From positions 1 to 37,338 of the forward strand of contig JFBG01000077.1 of the NCBI GenBank assembly GCA_000583135.1: a stretch of DNA of 37,338 bases, written 5' to 3'. Positions within the stretch are counted from its first letter, which is position 1; every line of letters starts with the position of its first letter. Source of the stretch: Thioalkalivibrio sp. HK1 (GTDB taxonomy: Bacteria; Pseudomonadota; Gammaproteobacteria; HK1). Made by a program: the position numbers and the translations under genes. The notes under the pieces are model-generated. The model did not search any database. It was not told where the DNA came from and saw nothing but the letters and a program-made list of their open reading frames with translations. This document shows, one piece after another, positions 10,911 to 20,831 of the stretch.

Positions 10911-10937
10911 GCCGATGGGGATGAATCCCCCATCGGC
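10911..10937. repeat. Inverted repeat, 10-bp stem
   Basis: The arms GCCGATGGGG and CCCCATCGGC pair perfectly over ten bases around the 7-base loop ATGAATC. It is the third hairpin in the acnA upstream region and lies 337 bases before the acnA start. No T-run follows. Confidence 0.45.
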
Positions 10938-11042
10938 ACCGGTTGCACCGTTGCCTTGGGATTCGAATCGCTTTGTTCCCCAGCGATTTGGAATGCATCG
11001 AAACGACTCGCTTCATCCCCATAAAACGCATTGTTGGATCAA

Positions 11043-11078
11043 GTCTTGACTCGATTCTTGAATCGGTTCTTGAATCAG
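11043..11078 (+). repeat. Imperfect 12-base tandem repeat, three copies
   Basis: Three 12-base units run head to tail: GTCTTGACTCGA, TTCTTGAATCGG and TTCTTGAATCAG. The last two differ at one position. The array lies about 195 bases before acnA and has no palindromic centre. Confidence 0.5.
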
Positions 11079-11273
11079 CACCTCAGAACCCGTTCCGAGA
11101 CGGGGAAATCGAGAGAAAAGAGTGATTTTTCGAGGCCGTCCACGCACTCGACAATCAATACGTTGACCCTCGATATCGAAACGCCCTCGATGCCGGTGAT
11201 ATGATCGTGTTTCATCCCTTTACCCCGTGGCTCTTGTCCGGCAAGAGCGAATCCAACCGAAGGCGCAACCATC

Positions 11274-13973
11274 ATGGCCGATTCATTCAACGCCCGCTCC
11301 ACCCTCGATGTCGACGGCGACCATTACGAGATTTTCCGACTCGATGCACTGGCGAATCGCTTCGATCTTTCACGACTGCCTTTTTCCTTGAAAATCCTGA
11401 TCGAAAACCTGCTGCGCCATGAGGACGGCGTCTCCATCACTCGCAGCGATATCGAAGCCCTCGCGGCTTGGGATCCCACCGCCGAGCCCTCGGTCGAAAT
11501 CGCCTTCACCCCTTCGAGGGTCCTGCTGCAGGACTTCACCGGCGTCCCCGCGGTGGTCGACTTGGCGGCGATGCGCGATGCGATGCGCAATCTCGGCGGA
11601 GATCCGGAAAGGATCAATCCCCTTTCACCGGTCGAACTCGTCATCGACCACTCGGTGCAAGTCGATCGATTCGCCAGCCCCGACGCCCTTGCGCGAAATA
11701 CCGAGATCGAATTCTCGCGCAACCAAGAACGCTACGCCTTCCTCCGCTGGGGTCAGCAAGCCTTCAGAAACTTCAAGGTCGTACCGCCGGGTACCGGCAT
11801 CGTGCACCAGATCAACCTCGAGCATCTCGCCCGAGTGGTTTTCGATCGCGATCACGAAGGCGTCTTGCGGGCCTATCCCGATACCGTCGTCGGCACCGAT
11901 TCCCATACCACCATGGTCAACGGTTTGGGAGTGCTCGGCTGGGGAGTCGGGGGGATCGAGGCCGAGGCGGCGATGCTCGGCCAGCCGATCTCGATGCTGA
12001 TCCCGCAGGTGGTGGGCTTCGAACTCACCGGCACCTTGCCCGAGGGGGCCACCGCCACCGACCTGGTTCTGACCGTGGTGCAGATGCTACGAAAACGCGG
12101 AGTGGTCGGAAAGTTCGTCGAGTTCTACGGCGAGGGGCTGGATCGCCTTCCCTTGGCGGATCGCGCGACCATCGCCAACATGGCTCCGGAATACGGCGCG
12201 ACCTGCGGCATCTTTCCCATCGATGCCGAAAGCCTCGCCTACCTGCACCTTTCCGGCCGCTCCAAGAAGAAGATCGCATTGGTCGAGGCCTACGCTCGCA
12301 CCCAAGGAATGTTCCGCAACCCCGAAGACCCCGCCGCCATCTACACCGATACCCTCCATTTGGATATGAGCGAGGTCGAGCCCTGTATTTCCGGGCCGAA
12401 ACGACCGCAAGATCGAATCCCCTTGCACCAAGCCGGGAGCGTCGTCAAAGAGCATCTGCAAAAGATGCAGGGCGAGCGCGATGCCACTGATCAGCCCGAT
12501 GCCAAGGGCAAGGACAAGGGCAATGGCGGTATCACCGTCCAAAAGGGGGATGCGTCCTACACATTGAAAGACGGCGCGATCGTCATCGCCGCCATCACCT
12601 CGTGCACCAATACCTCGAACCCCGCGGTGCTGATCGGCGCCGGACTCCTCGCCCGCAACGCCTTGGAGCGCGGCCTTCGCGTTCGCCCCTGGGTCAAAAC
12701 CAGCCTCGCTCCGGGATCGATGGTGGTCAAGGATTATCTTGCGAAGGCGGGTCTGCTCGACGATCTGGAGGGCTTGGGCTTTCATGTCGTCGGCTTCGGC
12801 TGCACCACCTGCATCGGCAATTCCGGGCCCTTGCCCGATGAAGTCGGCAAAGCCATCGAAGAGGGCAATCTGATCGTCAGCGCCGCCCTTTCCGGGAATC
12901 GAAACTTCGAAGGCCGGATCCACGGCGATGTGAAGATGAACTTCCTCGCCTCCCCTCCCTTGGTGGTCGCCTATGCGCTTGCCGGACGCTGCGATATGGA
13001 TTTTTCGAGCGAGCCTTTGGGCGAAGACACCCAAGGCAACCCGGTCTTTTTGCGCGATATCTGGCCCTCGGGAAGCGAAATACAAACAACCATCGCCGAA
13101 TCGATTTCCCCTGATATCTTTCGCGCCGGCTACGAAGGGGTCTTCGACGGCGACGAGCGCTGGCAATCGATGGAAACCCCGGAGGCGGATCGCTTCCGCT
13201 GGGATTCGACCTCCACCTACATCAACAACCCGCCCTATTTCGACGGGATGTCCATGAATCCGCGCGGAATTCCCTCCATCCGCAAAGCCCGTATGCTCGC
13301 CCTGCTCGGGGACAGCATCACCACCGACCATATCTCTCCCGCCGGTGCCATCACACAAGAAAGCCCCGCCGGGCGATTCCTGCAAGAGCGACAAGTGCCG
13401 CCGCGCGAGTTCAACTCCTACGGCTCCCGGCGCGGCAACCACGAGGTGATGATGCGCGGGACCTTCGCCAACATCCGCCTGCGCAACCGGATCGCCCCCG
13501 GAACCGAAGGCGGTTGGACGAAGCACCAACCCTCCGGCGAGCAAATGAGCATTTACGATGCCGCCATGCGCTACAAACAAGAAGGCACGCCGCTGATCGT
13601 GATCGGGGGCAAGGAATACGGCACCGGCTCATCCAGAGACTGGGCGGCCAAAGGGACCTTGCTGCTCGGGGTGGCGGCGGTTTTGGTGCAAAGCTTCGAA
13701 CGCATCCACCGCTCCAACTTGGTCGGCATGGGGGTTTTGCCCCTGACCTTCGTCGATGGAGAAAGCGCCGAGAGCCTGGGGCTCGATGCCGATCGAACCT
13801 ACGATATCGAGGGGCTGGAAAAGGGGGCCGAAAGCGTGAAGATCATCGCAACCGCCCCGGATGGCACCCACACGGAATTCCAGGCGAAGGTGCGCATCGA
13901 TACCCCGATGGAGTGGGATTACTACGAACACGGCGGCATCTTGCATTATGTCGTGCGCCAACTCGCCGCTTGA
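11274..13973 (+). CDS. acnA: Aconitate hydratase, AcnA type
   Basis: This [4Fe-4S] enzyme interconverts citrate and isocitrate in the TCA cycle. At 899 residues it is close to E. coli AcnA and to the iron-responsive/AcnA branch rather than AcnB. The cluster ligands are Cys444 in SCTNTSNP and Cys510 and Cys513 in [10 protein letters not shown]. Other landmarks are [21 protein letters not shown] in the N-terminal part, [38 protein letters not shown] and the swivelling-domain [17 protein letters not shown] short hydrophilic Lys/Asp/Gly-rich insert lies just before the SCTNTSNP segment. The ATG start has AAGG ten bases upstream. It stands apart from the suc genes but belongs to the same cycle. 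Confidence 0.96.
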   Translation: MADSFNARSTLDVDGDHYEIFRLDALANRFDLSRLPFSLKILIENLLRHEDGVSITRSDIEALAAWDPTAEPSVEIAFTPSRVLLQDFTGVPAVVDLAAMRDAMRNLGGDPERINPLSPVELVIDHSVQVDRFASPDALARNTEIEFSRNQERYAFLRWGQQAFRNFKVVPPGTGIVHQINLEHLARVVFDRDHEGVLRAYPDTVVGTDSHTTMVNGLGVLGWGVGGIEAEAAMLGQPISMLIPQVVGFELTGTLPEGATATDLVLTVVQMLRKRGVVGKFVEFYGEGLDRLPLADRATIANMAPEYGATCGIFPIDAESLAYLHLSGRSKKKIALVEAYARTQGMFRNPEDPAAIYTDTLHLDMSEVEPCISGPKRPQDRIPLHQAGSVVKEHLQKMQGERDATDQPDAKGKDKGNGGITVQKGDASYTLKDGAIVIAAITSCTNTSNPAVLIGAGLLARNALERGLRVRPWVKTSLAPGSMVVKDYLAKAGLLDDLEGLGFHVVGFGCTTCIGNSGPLPDEVGKAIEEGNLIVSAALSGNRNFEGRIHGDVKMNFLASPPLVVAYALAGRCDMDFSSEPLGEDTQGNPVFLRDIWPSGSEIQTTIAESISPDIFRAGYEGVFDGDERWQSMETPEADRFRWDSTSTYINNPPYFDGMSMNPRGIPSIRKARMLALLGDSITTDHISPAGAITQESPAGRFLQERQVPPREFNSYGSRRGNHEVMMRGTFANIRLRNRIAPGTEGGWTKHQPSGEQMSIYDAAMRYKQEGTPLIVIGGKEYGTGSSRDWAAKGTLLLGVAAVLVQSFERIHRSNLVGMGVLPLTFVDGESAESLGLDADRTYDIEGLEKGAESVKIIATAPDGTHTEFQAKVRIDTPMEWDYYEHGGILHYVVRQLAA

Positions 13974-14020
13974 TTGGCGCCTTTCGCCCCTGCCACTCCT
14001 GCCGCTCTTGTCGATAAACC

Positions 14021-14044
14021 CGAGTCCGAGCCCGAGACCGAGCC
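14021..14044 (+). repeat. Six-base tandem repeat, four copies
   Basis: Four CGAGNC units (CGAGTC, CGAGCC, CGAGAC, CGAGCC) lie head to tail in the acnA-DUF1244 gap. Slippage is the likely origin. Confidence 0.5.
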
Positions 14045-14086
14045 ATTCGCATCCATCTTCGTCGGGGGTTGCCGACCGCACACTTC

Positions 14087-14122
14087 CGACGCTTCTGGCG
14101 ACACTTCGGGCGACGCTTCGGA
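14087..14122 (+). repeat. Imperfect 12-base tandem repeat, three copies
   Basis: The units are CGACGCTTCTGG, CGACACTTCGGG and CGACGCTTCGGA. They end about 20 bases before the start of the DUF1244 gene, just ahead of its ribosome-binding site. Confidence 0.5.
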
Positions 14123-14143
14123 CAAGGAATAAGGAATGACACC

Positions 14144-14434
14144 ATGAACGATCAAACCCGCACCGAAATCGAAGCCGCCGCCTTTCGCCGTCTCGTGGAG
14201 CACCTGCGCACCCATCCCGAGGTGCAAAATATCGATCTGATGAACCTCGCAGGCTTTTGCCGCAACTGTCTTTCGAAATGGTATCGCACCGCGGCCGAGG
14301 AAAAAGGGGTGGAAATGGACTACGAAGCGGCCCGCGAGATCATCTATGACATGCCCTATCAGACATGGAAAGACCTGCACCAAGCGAAAGCCACACCCGA
14401 GCAACAAGCGACTTGGGATGCCAATCGACAATGA
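14144..14434 (+). CDS. DUF1244 family protein, coupled to purB
   Basis: This 96-residue soluble protein matches the DUF1244 family as I remember it: a short all-helical-looking protein with the hallmark GFCRNCLSKWY (a CxxC pair near residues 39-42) followed by a conserved acidic segment and MPYQTWKDLHQ. Its biochemical role is not established. The start at 14144 has AAGGA eight bases upstream, while a longer frame beginning at 14069 runs through a 12-base tandem repeat and has no ribosome-binding site. The stop codon overlaps the purB ATG by four bases (ATGA), so the two genes are probably translated together. The CxxC could bind a metal, which is inference. Confidence 0.88.
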   Translation: MNDQTRTEIEAAAFRRLVEHLRTHPEVQNIDLMNLAGFCRNCLSKWYRTAAEEKGVEMDYEAAREIIYDMPYQTWKDLHQAKATPEQQATWDANRQ

Positions 14435-15915
14435 CCTTTTCGCCCTTGGAGGTCGAGCGACCGACCATCGAAGACTCGGATCTCTCGCCTTTGACCGCCG
14501 TCTCCCCGCTCGATGGACGCTACGCCCGACGCACCCGACCTTTGCGCTCGTTCTTCAGCGAATATGCCTTGCTTCGATATCGAACGCTGATCGAGATTCG
14601 CTGGCTGCAAAAACTCGCATTGGAACCCGATATCGATACCCCCGCCCCGCCTGGGGAAAAGGCGATGGGCTTTCTCGACGATATCGTCGACAACTTCTCC
14701 TTGGCCGACGCCGAACGCATCAAAGCCATCGAAAAAACCACCAATCACGATGTCAAGGCGGTGGAGTATTTTCTACGGGAGCGCTTGTCCAAGACCGAAG
14801 ATATCGCCCCCGGGCTCGATGGTGCGGATATCGCATGGCTGGACAACGCCAAGGAAATGCTCCATTTCGCCTGCACTTCGGAAGATATCAACAACCTCTC
14901 CTTCGCTTCGATGCTGCTCGATGCCCGCAAACAGGTGCTTCTTCCGCCGATGCGAAGGCTATTACAAGCCCTTCGCGAATTCGCCCGCGCCTATGCGGGC
15001 AGCGCGATGCTCGCCAGAACCCACGGACAACCCGCCTCCCCCACCACCCTCGGCAAGGAAATGGCGGTTTTCGTCCATCGCTTGGATCGGCCTTTGGATC
15101 GCTTCGCCAAGAGCCCGATCCGCGGCAAATTCAACGGGGCGGTCGGGAACTACAACGCGCACTTGGCGGCATGGCCCGATATCGACTGGCCGCGTATCGG
15201 CCGCGAATTCGTGGAGGGGTTGGGGCTCGACTGGAATTCCCATACCACCCAGATCGAACCCCACGACTTCATCGCCGAGTTCTTTCATACCCTGATCCGC
15301 TTCAATCTGGTGATCTTGGATCTCTGCCGGGATATGTGGAGCTATATCTCGCTCGGGTATTTTCGCCAGCGCCCGGTTCAAGGCGAGGTCGGATCGTCGA
15401 CGATGCCGCATAAAATCAACCCCATCGATTTCGAAAATGCCGAGGGCAATATCGGTATCGCCAACGCCCTGCTCGGACACCTTGCGGAAAAACTCCCGAT
15501 CTCGCGCCTGCAACGAGACCTCAGCGATTCCACCGCTTTGCGCAATATCGGGGTTGCCCTTGCGCACTCACTGATTGCCTATCAATCCTGCCTCAAAGGG
15601 CTCGAGCGCGCCGAAGTGGATGAAGGAGCGCTGGCGCGCGATCTCGAAGGACAGGTCGACGTGCTGGCGGAGGCGATCCAGACCGTCATGCGGCGTCATG
15701 GCATCGAGAACTCCTACGAACGACTCAAATCCCTGACGAGGGGCCGCAAGATCGATCGAAAGAATCTCGAGGAATTCATCGATTCCTTGCCGATCCCTCG
15801 AGACGACAAGGATGCTCTCCTTCGCCTTCATCCTGCGCGCTATATCGGGGCGGCGAAAGATCTGGCGTTGGATCTCGGGGATCGAGAGCCGAAAGAGACG
15901 AAAAACGACATTTAG
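14431..15915 (+). CDS. purB: Adenylosuccinate lyase
   Basis: This lyase cleaves SAICAR and adenylosuccinate, releasing fumarate, in purine synthesis. It is very close to E. coli PurB: SPLDGRYARRT at the N-terminus, TTNHDVKAVEYFL, CTSEDINNLS, RTHGQPASPTTLGKE, the NGAVGNYNAH segment, IEPHD and the superfamily signature GSSTMPHKINPIDFENAEGN. The protein is 494 residues against 456 in E. coli, the excess lying in short N-terminal and internal additions. The start at 14431 is chosen because it overlaps the DUF1244 stop (ATGA); an in-frame ATG at 14365 would overlap that gene much more deeply. Confidence 0.96.
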   Translation: MTFSPLEVERPTIEDSDLSPLTAVSPLDGRYARRTRPLRSFFSEYALLRYRTLIEIRWLQKLALEPDIDTPAPPGEKAMGFLDDIVDNFSLADAERIKAIEKTTNHDVKAVEYFLRERLSKTEDIAPGLDGADIAWLDNAKEMLHFACTSEDINNLSFASMLLDARKQVLLPPMRRLLQALREFARAYAGSAMLARTHGQPASPTTLGKEMAVFVHRLDRPLDRFAKSPIRGKFNGAVGNYNAHLAAWPDIDWPRIGREFVEGLGLDWNSHTTQIEPHDFIAEFFHTLIRFNLVILDLCRDMWSYISLGYFRQRPVQGEVGSSTMPHKINPIDFENAEGNIGIANALLGHLAEKLPISRLQRDLSDSTALRNIGVALAHSLIAYQSCLKGLERAEVDEGALARDLEGQVDVLAEAIQTVMRRHGIENSYERLKSLTRGRKIDRKNLEEFIDSLPIPRDDKDALLRLHPARYIGAAKDLALDLGDREPKETKNDI

Positions 15916-16065
15916 GCATTCAGGCGAAAGGCCTCGATGATGGATCGATCGAACGTTTCCATCATCTCGATCCCTGTGGCGCATCGAAACCGCCCGCCAC
16001 CCGCTATCGGCTTTTCGCCTACGACTTGGAAACCCTCGACCAATTTCCATCGGGAGATCACCATC

Positions 16066-17574
16066 ATGGCCGCGAATCCGGCACTGACCGACCCTGCACT
16101 CGAACGTTTCGACATGTACATCGACGGCGAATTCGTCGCCCCCTCGTCCGGGGAATATTTCGAAAGTTTCGACCCCTATACCGCTCGCCCTTGGGCACTG
16201 ATCGCCCGCGGCAACGCCGATGATGCGCAACGAGCGGTCGAAGCCGCCCATCGAGCCTTCAACGATCCGGCGTGGCGCTCGATGCACCCTTCCGAACGCG
16301 GGGCGTTGCTGCGTCGATTGGCCGAACTCGTGCGGGAAAATGCCGACCGCCTCGCCGAGCTGGAGGTTCAAGACAACGGCAAACTGCTTAGCGAGATGGC
16401 GGCGCAGCTACGCTATGTCCCGAGCATCTATCATTACTATGCCGGACTCGCCGACAAAATCGAAGGGGCGGTGGTTCCTTCCGACAAACCCGCCTTCACC
16501 TTCACCCGCCATGAGGCGTTGGGCGTTTGCGTGGGGATCATCCCTTGGAATTCCCCGCTCATGCTCACCGCTTGGAAGCTCGCCCCCGCCCTCGCTGCGG
16601 GCAATACGATGGTGCTCAAACCATCGGAATACACCTCCGCCTCCGCTTTGGAGTTCATCAAACTGATCGAGCGGGCGGGCTTCCCCAAAGGGGTGGTCAA
16701 TGTGGTGACCGGCTTCGGACCGGAGGCGGGACAACCCTTGGTAGAGCATCCGATGGTGCGCAAGGTGGCGTTCACCGGATCGTCGGCGACCGGGGCGCAT
16801 CTTTATTCCATCGCGGCTCGGGATATCAAGCGGGTGAGCCTCGAACTCGGCGGAAAATCCCCCAATATCGTCTTCGACGATGCGCGCCTCGACAACGCGG
16901 TCAAAGGGGCGGTGGCCGGCATCTTCGCCGCCACCGGACAAACTTGCATCGCGGGCTCGCGCTTGCTGGTGCAACGCTCGATCCACAACGAATTCGTGGA
17001 TCGGCTCGTTTCCTTCGCCAAGACCGCCAAGATGGGCAACCCGATGCAGCTCGAAACCCAAGTCGGCCCGGTAACCAACCTTCCCCAGTTCGAAAAGGTT
17101 CTCGGCTATATCGATATCGCCAAGGAAGAAGGGGTCGAGACCGTTCTCGGCGGCACCCGCGCCGAACGCCCCGAATGCGGCGACGGCTGGTTCGTCGAAC
17201 CCACCATCTTCACCGGGGTGCGCAACGATATGCGTATCGCCCAAGAGGAAGTCTTCGGCCCGGTGCTTTCGATCATCCCCTTCGATGACGACGAGGAAGC
17301 CGTGGCCATCGGCAACGATGTCGTCTTCGGCTTGGCGGCCGGGGTATGGACCGAAAACACCCGCCGAGCGATCATGATGTCCGAGCGTCTCCAAGCGGGC
17401 ACGGTTTGGGTCAATACCTATCGGGCGGTCAGCTATGCGATGCCCTTCGGTGGCTATAAACGCAGCGGATTGGGAAGGGAACTCGGCCAACAGGCGATCT
17501 TGGAGTACATGCAGACCAAGAGCGTTTGGATATCCACCGCCGAGGAAATGGCCAATCCCTTCGTCATCGGCTGA
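16066..17574 (+). CDS. NAD(P)+-dependent aldehyde dehydrogenase family protein
   Basis: This 502-residue enzyme oxidises an unidentified aldehyde to its acid. All catalytic elements are present: the PWNSP segment, the cofactor glycine motif FTGSSATGAHL, the general base Glu in LELGGKSPNIVF, the nucleophile Cys294 in GQTCIAGSR, and EEVFGPVLSIIPF near the C-terminus. The start at 16066 has GGGAG upstream; the frame is open back to 15937, but the extra residues are unlike the family. There is no signal peptide. The overall pattern resembles betaine, hydroxymuconic semialdehyde or generic class 1/2 dehydrogenases, and the substrate cannot be assigned. It lies between purB and the threonine aldolase gene, about 150 bases after purB. 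Confidence 0.9.
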   Translation: MAANPALTDPALERFDMYIDGEFVAPSSGEYFESFDPYTARPWALIARGNADDAQRAVEAAHRAFNDPAWRSMHPSERGALLRRLAELVRENADRLAELEVQDNGKLLSEMAAQLRYVPSIYHYYAGLADKIEGAVVPSDKPAFTFTRHEALGVCVGIIPWNSPLMLTAWKLAPALAAGNTMVLKPSEYTSASALEFIKLIERAGFPKGVVNVVTGFGPEAGQPLVEHPMVRKVAFTGSSATGAHLYSIAARDIKRVSLELGGKSPNIVFDDARLDNAVKGAVAGIFAATGQTCIAGSRLLVQRSIHNEFVDRLVSFAKTAKMGNPMQLETQVGPVTNLPQFEKVLGYIDIAKEEGVETVLGGTRAERPECGDGWFVEPTIFTGVRNDMRIAQEEVFGPVLSIIPFDDDEEAVAIGNDVVFGLAAGVWTENTRRAIMMSERLQAGTVWVNTYRAVSYAMPFGGYKRSGLGRELGQQAILEYMQTKSVWISTAEEMANPFVIG

Positions 17575-17660
17575 TCTTCGCTATCCCTTACCCTGCCCCT
17601 TTTCGGCCCTTTGCGGGCTGAAATCCGATTCGTCATCGAACGAAACGAGCGACTCGACCC

Positions 17661-18677
17661 ATGCAAGCGATCGATTTCAGAAGCGATACCGTTACCCTCC
17701 CGACCGCTGCGATGCGCAAGGCGATGGCCGATGCCGAAGTCGGCGACGATGTCTTCGGCGAGGATCCGACCGTCAATCGCCTCGAGGCCATGGCCCGAGA
17801 ACGCTTCGGTCAGGAAGCGGCCTTGTTCGTATCGAGCGGTACCCAAGGCAACCTATTGGCCCTGCTGGCGCATTGCGGTCGGGGCGATGAATATATTTGC
17901 GGCCACCGCGCTCACAACTATCGCACCGAGGGCGGCGGAGCGGCGGCGCTCGGCGGAATCCAACCCCAACCGATCGAGGCTCTGCCGGACGGTACGCTGG
18001 ATCTTGAGCAGGTGATCGCCGCCATCAAACCGGACGATTTCCATTACGCCCGCACCCGCCTTTTGAGCCTTGAAAACACGATTTCCGGCAAGGTGCTCAA
18101 GGTGGACTATATGCAAAAAGCCCGAGATCTTTGCGATACCCACGGTCTTTCTTTCCACCTCGACGGGGCTCGGGTATGCAATGCCGCGGTCTTTTTGAAG
18201 GTGGAGCCGGCGGTGATCACCTCGCTCTTCGATAGCGTCTCGATCTGCCTCTCCAAAGGACTCGGCGCCCCCGCCGGAACGCTGCTCGTCGGCAAAGGGG
18301 ATTTGATCAAGGAAGCCAAGCGCTGGCGCAAGATCATCGGCGGGGGGATGCGTCAGATCGGCATCATCGCCGCCGCCGGCATCCATGCCATCGAACATCA
18401 TATCGATCGGATGGCCGAGGACCATACCAACGCCCGCCGACTCGCCGACGGGTTGATGGGAATCGACGGTATCGATATCGACCATAACGCGATCCAAACC
18501 AATATGGTCTTTGCAAAGATCGCCCCGGATCGCCTCCGATCCTTCAACGAGCATTGCGCCAAGCATCGTATTCGTATCGATAACGGCAATCCGATTCGGT
18601 TGGTCACCCATCTCGATATCGACGAAAAATCCATCGATCGCACGATCAGCGTCATCGGTGATTTTTTCCACGGCTGA
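17661..18677 (+). CDS. ltaE: Low-specificity L-threonine aldolase
   Basis: This pyridoxal-phosphate enzyme cleaves L-threonine or L-allo-threonine to glycine and acetaldehyde. It is 338 residues and reads like E. coli Lta[12 protein letters not shown] at the N-terminus, [65 protein letters not shown], the cofactor lysine in [12 protein letters not shown], and [13 protein letters not shown]. The neighbouring aldehyde dehydrogenase could oxidise the acetaldehyde released, but the 86-base gap and broad specificity make that only a suggestion. Confidence 0.94.
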   Translation: MQAIDFRSDTVTLPTAAMRKAMADAEVGDDVFGEDPTVNRLEAMARERFGQEAALFVSSGTQGNLLALLAHCGRGDEYICGHRAHNYRTEGGGAAALGGIQPQPIEALPDGTLDLEQVIAAIKPDDFHYARTRLLSLENTISGKVLKVDYMQKARDLCDTHGLSFHLDGARVCNAAVFLKVEPAVITSLFDSVSICLSKGLGAPAGTLLVGKGDLIKEAKRWRKIIGGGMRQIGIIAAAGIHAIEHHIDRMAEDHTNARRLADGLMGIDGIDIDHNAIQTNMVFAKIAPDRLRSFNEHCAKHRIRIDNGNPIRLVTHLDIDEKSIDRTISVIGDFFHG

Positions 18678-18703
18678 TATCTGCGAATATCCGGAAAAAG
18701 AAC

Positions 18704-19561
18704 ATGCAGGATTCACGCTTCGACGGCACCGACCGCTATGTCGTCACCCGGGATCTCACCATGGCGGTCAATGCCGCGGTGACCTTGGGACGACCGCTTT
18801 TGGTCAAAGGGGAACCCGGTACCGGTAAAACCATGCTGGCCATCGAGGTCGCCCGGGCCTTGCAAAAGCCGCTGATCGAATGGCATGTCAAATCGACCAC
18901 TCGGGCGCAGCAGGGTTTATACGAATACGATGCCGTGGCGCGCTTGCGCGATTCCCAGCTCGGCGATCCGAAGGTGCACGATATCGCCAACTACATCGTG
19001 CGCGGAAAACTTTGGGAAGCGTTCGCCTCCGATATCCGCCCGGTTCTGTTGATCGACGAGATCGACAAGGCCGATATCGAATTCCCGAACGACCTCCTGC
19101 TCGAACTCGATCGCATGGAGTTCTTCGTTTACGAAACCCGCAAGACGGTGCGGGCAACGACCAGACCGATCGTCATCATCACCAGCAATAACGAAAAAGA
19201 ACTCCCGGATGCCTTTCTAAGGCGCTGCTTCTTTCACTACATACGCTTTCCCGATGCCGACAATATGCGAAAGATCGTCGATGTTCATTACCCCGGCATC
19301 AAACAACGGTTATTGGATCGGGCCTTGCGTCTTTTCTTTGACCTACGAGAAATGCCGGGGTTGAAGAAAAAACCGTCCACTTCTGAATTCCTCGACTGGA
19401 TCAAATTATTGCTCGCCGAGGATATCCCTCCCGAGGCCTTGCATAGCGAAGATCATAAAACGAGCGTCCCGCCCCTTTACGGCGCTCTTTTGAAAAACGA
19501 ACAGGATGTCGATCTCTTGGAACAACTTCTATTTCTCGATCGACAACGCGATCGATCGTGA
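18704..19561 (+). CDS. MoxR-family AAA+ ATPase
   Basis: This is a 285-residue ATPase of the MoxR group, whose members act as chaperones that mature or activate metal enzymes and other complexes. Walker A is GEPGTGKT at residues 36-43, Walker B is LLIDEIDKAD at about 115-124, and the sensor-1/arginine-finger region reads ITSNNEKELPDAFLRRCFF. No membrane segment is present. It is followed after 19 bases by a VWA-domain gene, the standard MoxR/VWA pairing seen with CoxD/CoxE. No carbon monoxide dehydrogenase or other obvious client lies nearby, so the client is unknown. Confidence 0.92.
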   Translation: MQDSRFDGTDRYVVTRDLTMAVNAAVTLGRPLLVKGEPGTGKTMLAIEVARALQKPLIEWHVKSTTRAQQGLYEYDAVARLRDSQLGDPKVHDIANYIVRGKLWEAFASDIRPVLLIDEIDKADIEFPNDLLLELDRMEFFVYETRKTVRATTRPIVIITSNNEKELPDAFLRRCFFHYIRFPDADNMRKIVDVHYPGIKQRLLDRALRLFFDLREMPGLKKKPSTSEFLDWIKLLLAEDIPPEALHSEDHKTSVPPLYGALLKNEQDVDLLEQLLFLDRQRDRS

Positions 19562-19580
19562 ATATAGATAATCCCGATCG

Positions 19581-20762
19581 ATGCTCATCGACTTCTTCTT
19601 CAAATTAAGGGAGGCGTCCATCCCCGCCTCCATCACCGAATATCTTTCCCTGTTGGAAGCGATGGATCGAGGAATTGGCGATCTCGGCGTCGATGACTTT
19701 TATTATCTGGCGCGTACGAGCCTGGTCAAAGACGAACGCCATTTCGATCGCTTCGATCAAATATTCGGCAGTTATTTCAAAGGCCGGGAAATCCTTTTCG
19801 ATCGCATCTCCCCCGAAGTGCCGATGGAATGGCTACGAAAACTGGCCGAGCGCCATCTCTCGGAAGAGGAAAAAGCGCAAATTTCAGCGTTGGGGGGTTG
19901 GGAGAAATTGATGGAAACCCTGCGCCGGCGCCTCCAAGAACAGCGCGATCGACATCAAGGCGGAAGTAAATGGATCGGCACCGCCGGCACATCTCCTTTC
20001 GGGGCTTATGGATACAACCCCGAAGGAATACGCATCGGTCAGGATGGTTCTCGTCATCGGCGAGCCGTCAAAGTCTGGGATCGACGCTTTTATCGGAATT
20101 TCGACGATCACCTCGATCTCGACAACCGCAGTTTCAAAGTGGCATTGAGACGCTTACGCAAGTTCGCCAGAGAATGCGGCACCATCGAGGAGTTGGATCT
20201 CGACGGAACCATCCATCACACCGCTCGCAATGCCGGCCTTCTCGATGTGCGCATGGTCCCCGAGCGTCGCAATGCGGTCAAGGTATTGCTCTTCCTCGAT
20301 ACCGGCGGTTCGATGAGTGATCATATCAAGATTTGCGAGGAACTCTTTTCCGCCGCCTGCGGAGAGTTTCGGCATCTCGAATATTTCTACTTTCATAACT
20401 GCATCTACGAATCCCTGTGGCGCGATAACGATCGACGCCATACCGAACGCACCCCCTTTGCCGAGATACTGCGCACCTACACCGCCGACTATAAAATCAT
20501 CTTCGTCGGGGATGCAACGATGAGCCCTTATGAAATCGTCTACCCCGGCGGCAGCGTCGAGCATTGGAACGAAGAAGCGGGCGCTATATGGATGCAAAGA
20601 CTCCTCACCCACTACCCGAAGGCCATCTGGCTCAATCCCGAGCCGAAACGAAGATGGCCGACCACCCCCTCCATCGATATCATCCGAAAACTCATGGACA
20701 ACCGGATGTACCCCTTGACCCCCGCCGGAATCGACGCCGGAGTCCGAGAACTCTTGCGGTAG
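19581..20762 (+). CDS. VWA-domain protein, CoxE-like partner of MoxR
   Basis: This 393-residue soluble protein has an N-terminal helical region (LIDFFFKLREASIPASITEYL and onward) typical of CoxE-like proteins and a C-terminal von Willebrand A domain. The metal-ion-dependent adhesion site is D240-T-G-G-S244, a D-x-G-x-S form of the usual DxSxS that I associate with this subfamily. Conserved stretches are VKVLLFLDTGGSM and YKIIFVGDATMSPYE. It probably works with the upstream ATPase to remodel a client protein. The start has no clear ribosome-binding site but agrees with the family N-terminus. Confidence 0.9.
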   Translation: MLIDFFFKLREASIPASITEYLSLLEAMDRGIGDLGVDDFYYLARTSLVKDERHFDRFDQIFGSYFKGREILFDRISPEVPMEWLRKLAERHLSEEEKAQISALGGWEKLMETLRRRLQEQRDRHQGGSKWIGTAGTSPFGAYGYNPEGIRIGQDGSRHRRAVKVWDRRFYRNFDDHLDLDNRSFKVALRRLRKFARECGTIEELDLDGTIHHTARNAGLLDVRMVPERRNAVKVLLFLDTGGSMSDHIKICEELFSAACGEFRHLEYFYFHNCIYESLWRDNDRRHTERTPFAEILRTYTADYKIIFVGDATMSPYEIVYPGGSVEHWNEEAGAIWMQRLLTHYPKAIWLNPEPKRRWPTTPSIDIIRKLMDNRMYPLTPAGIDAGVRELLR

Positions 20763-20831
20763 ATATTCAGAGCAACCGACTCGATTCCTTCGCCGGTTCG
20801 AGAAAAACACACCGCTCATAAGAGACAAGCC

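Larger units (their letters stand above)
10596..11273. other. Long intergenic region with three hairpins before acnA
   Basis: There is no credible gene in these 678 bases; the short frames present show no family features or ribosome-binding site. Three strong inverted repeats lie at 10746-10772, 10788-10815 and 10911-10937, and a 12-base tandem repeat at 11043-11078. The acnA start has AAGG ten bases upstream. The region is long enough for an untranslated leader or a small RNA, but nothing specific identifies one. Confidence 0.5.

Noticed and set aside
12087..13580. 497-codon open frame on the - strand
   Set aside because: It is antisense to acnA, which has all its cluster cysteines in the + frame.
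17661..18677. Threonine aldolase and fhs as part of the sulfatase/transketolase pathway
   Set aside because: They lie outside the cluster, the first beyond the defence island and the second convergent to it, and both are common housekeeping genes.
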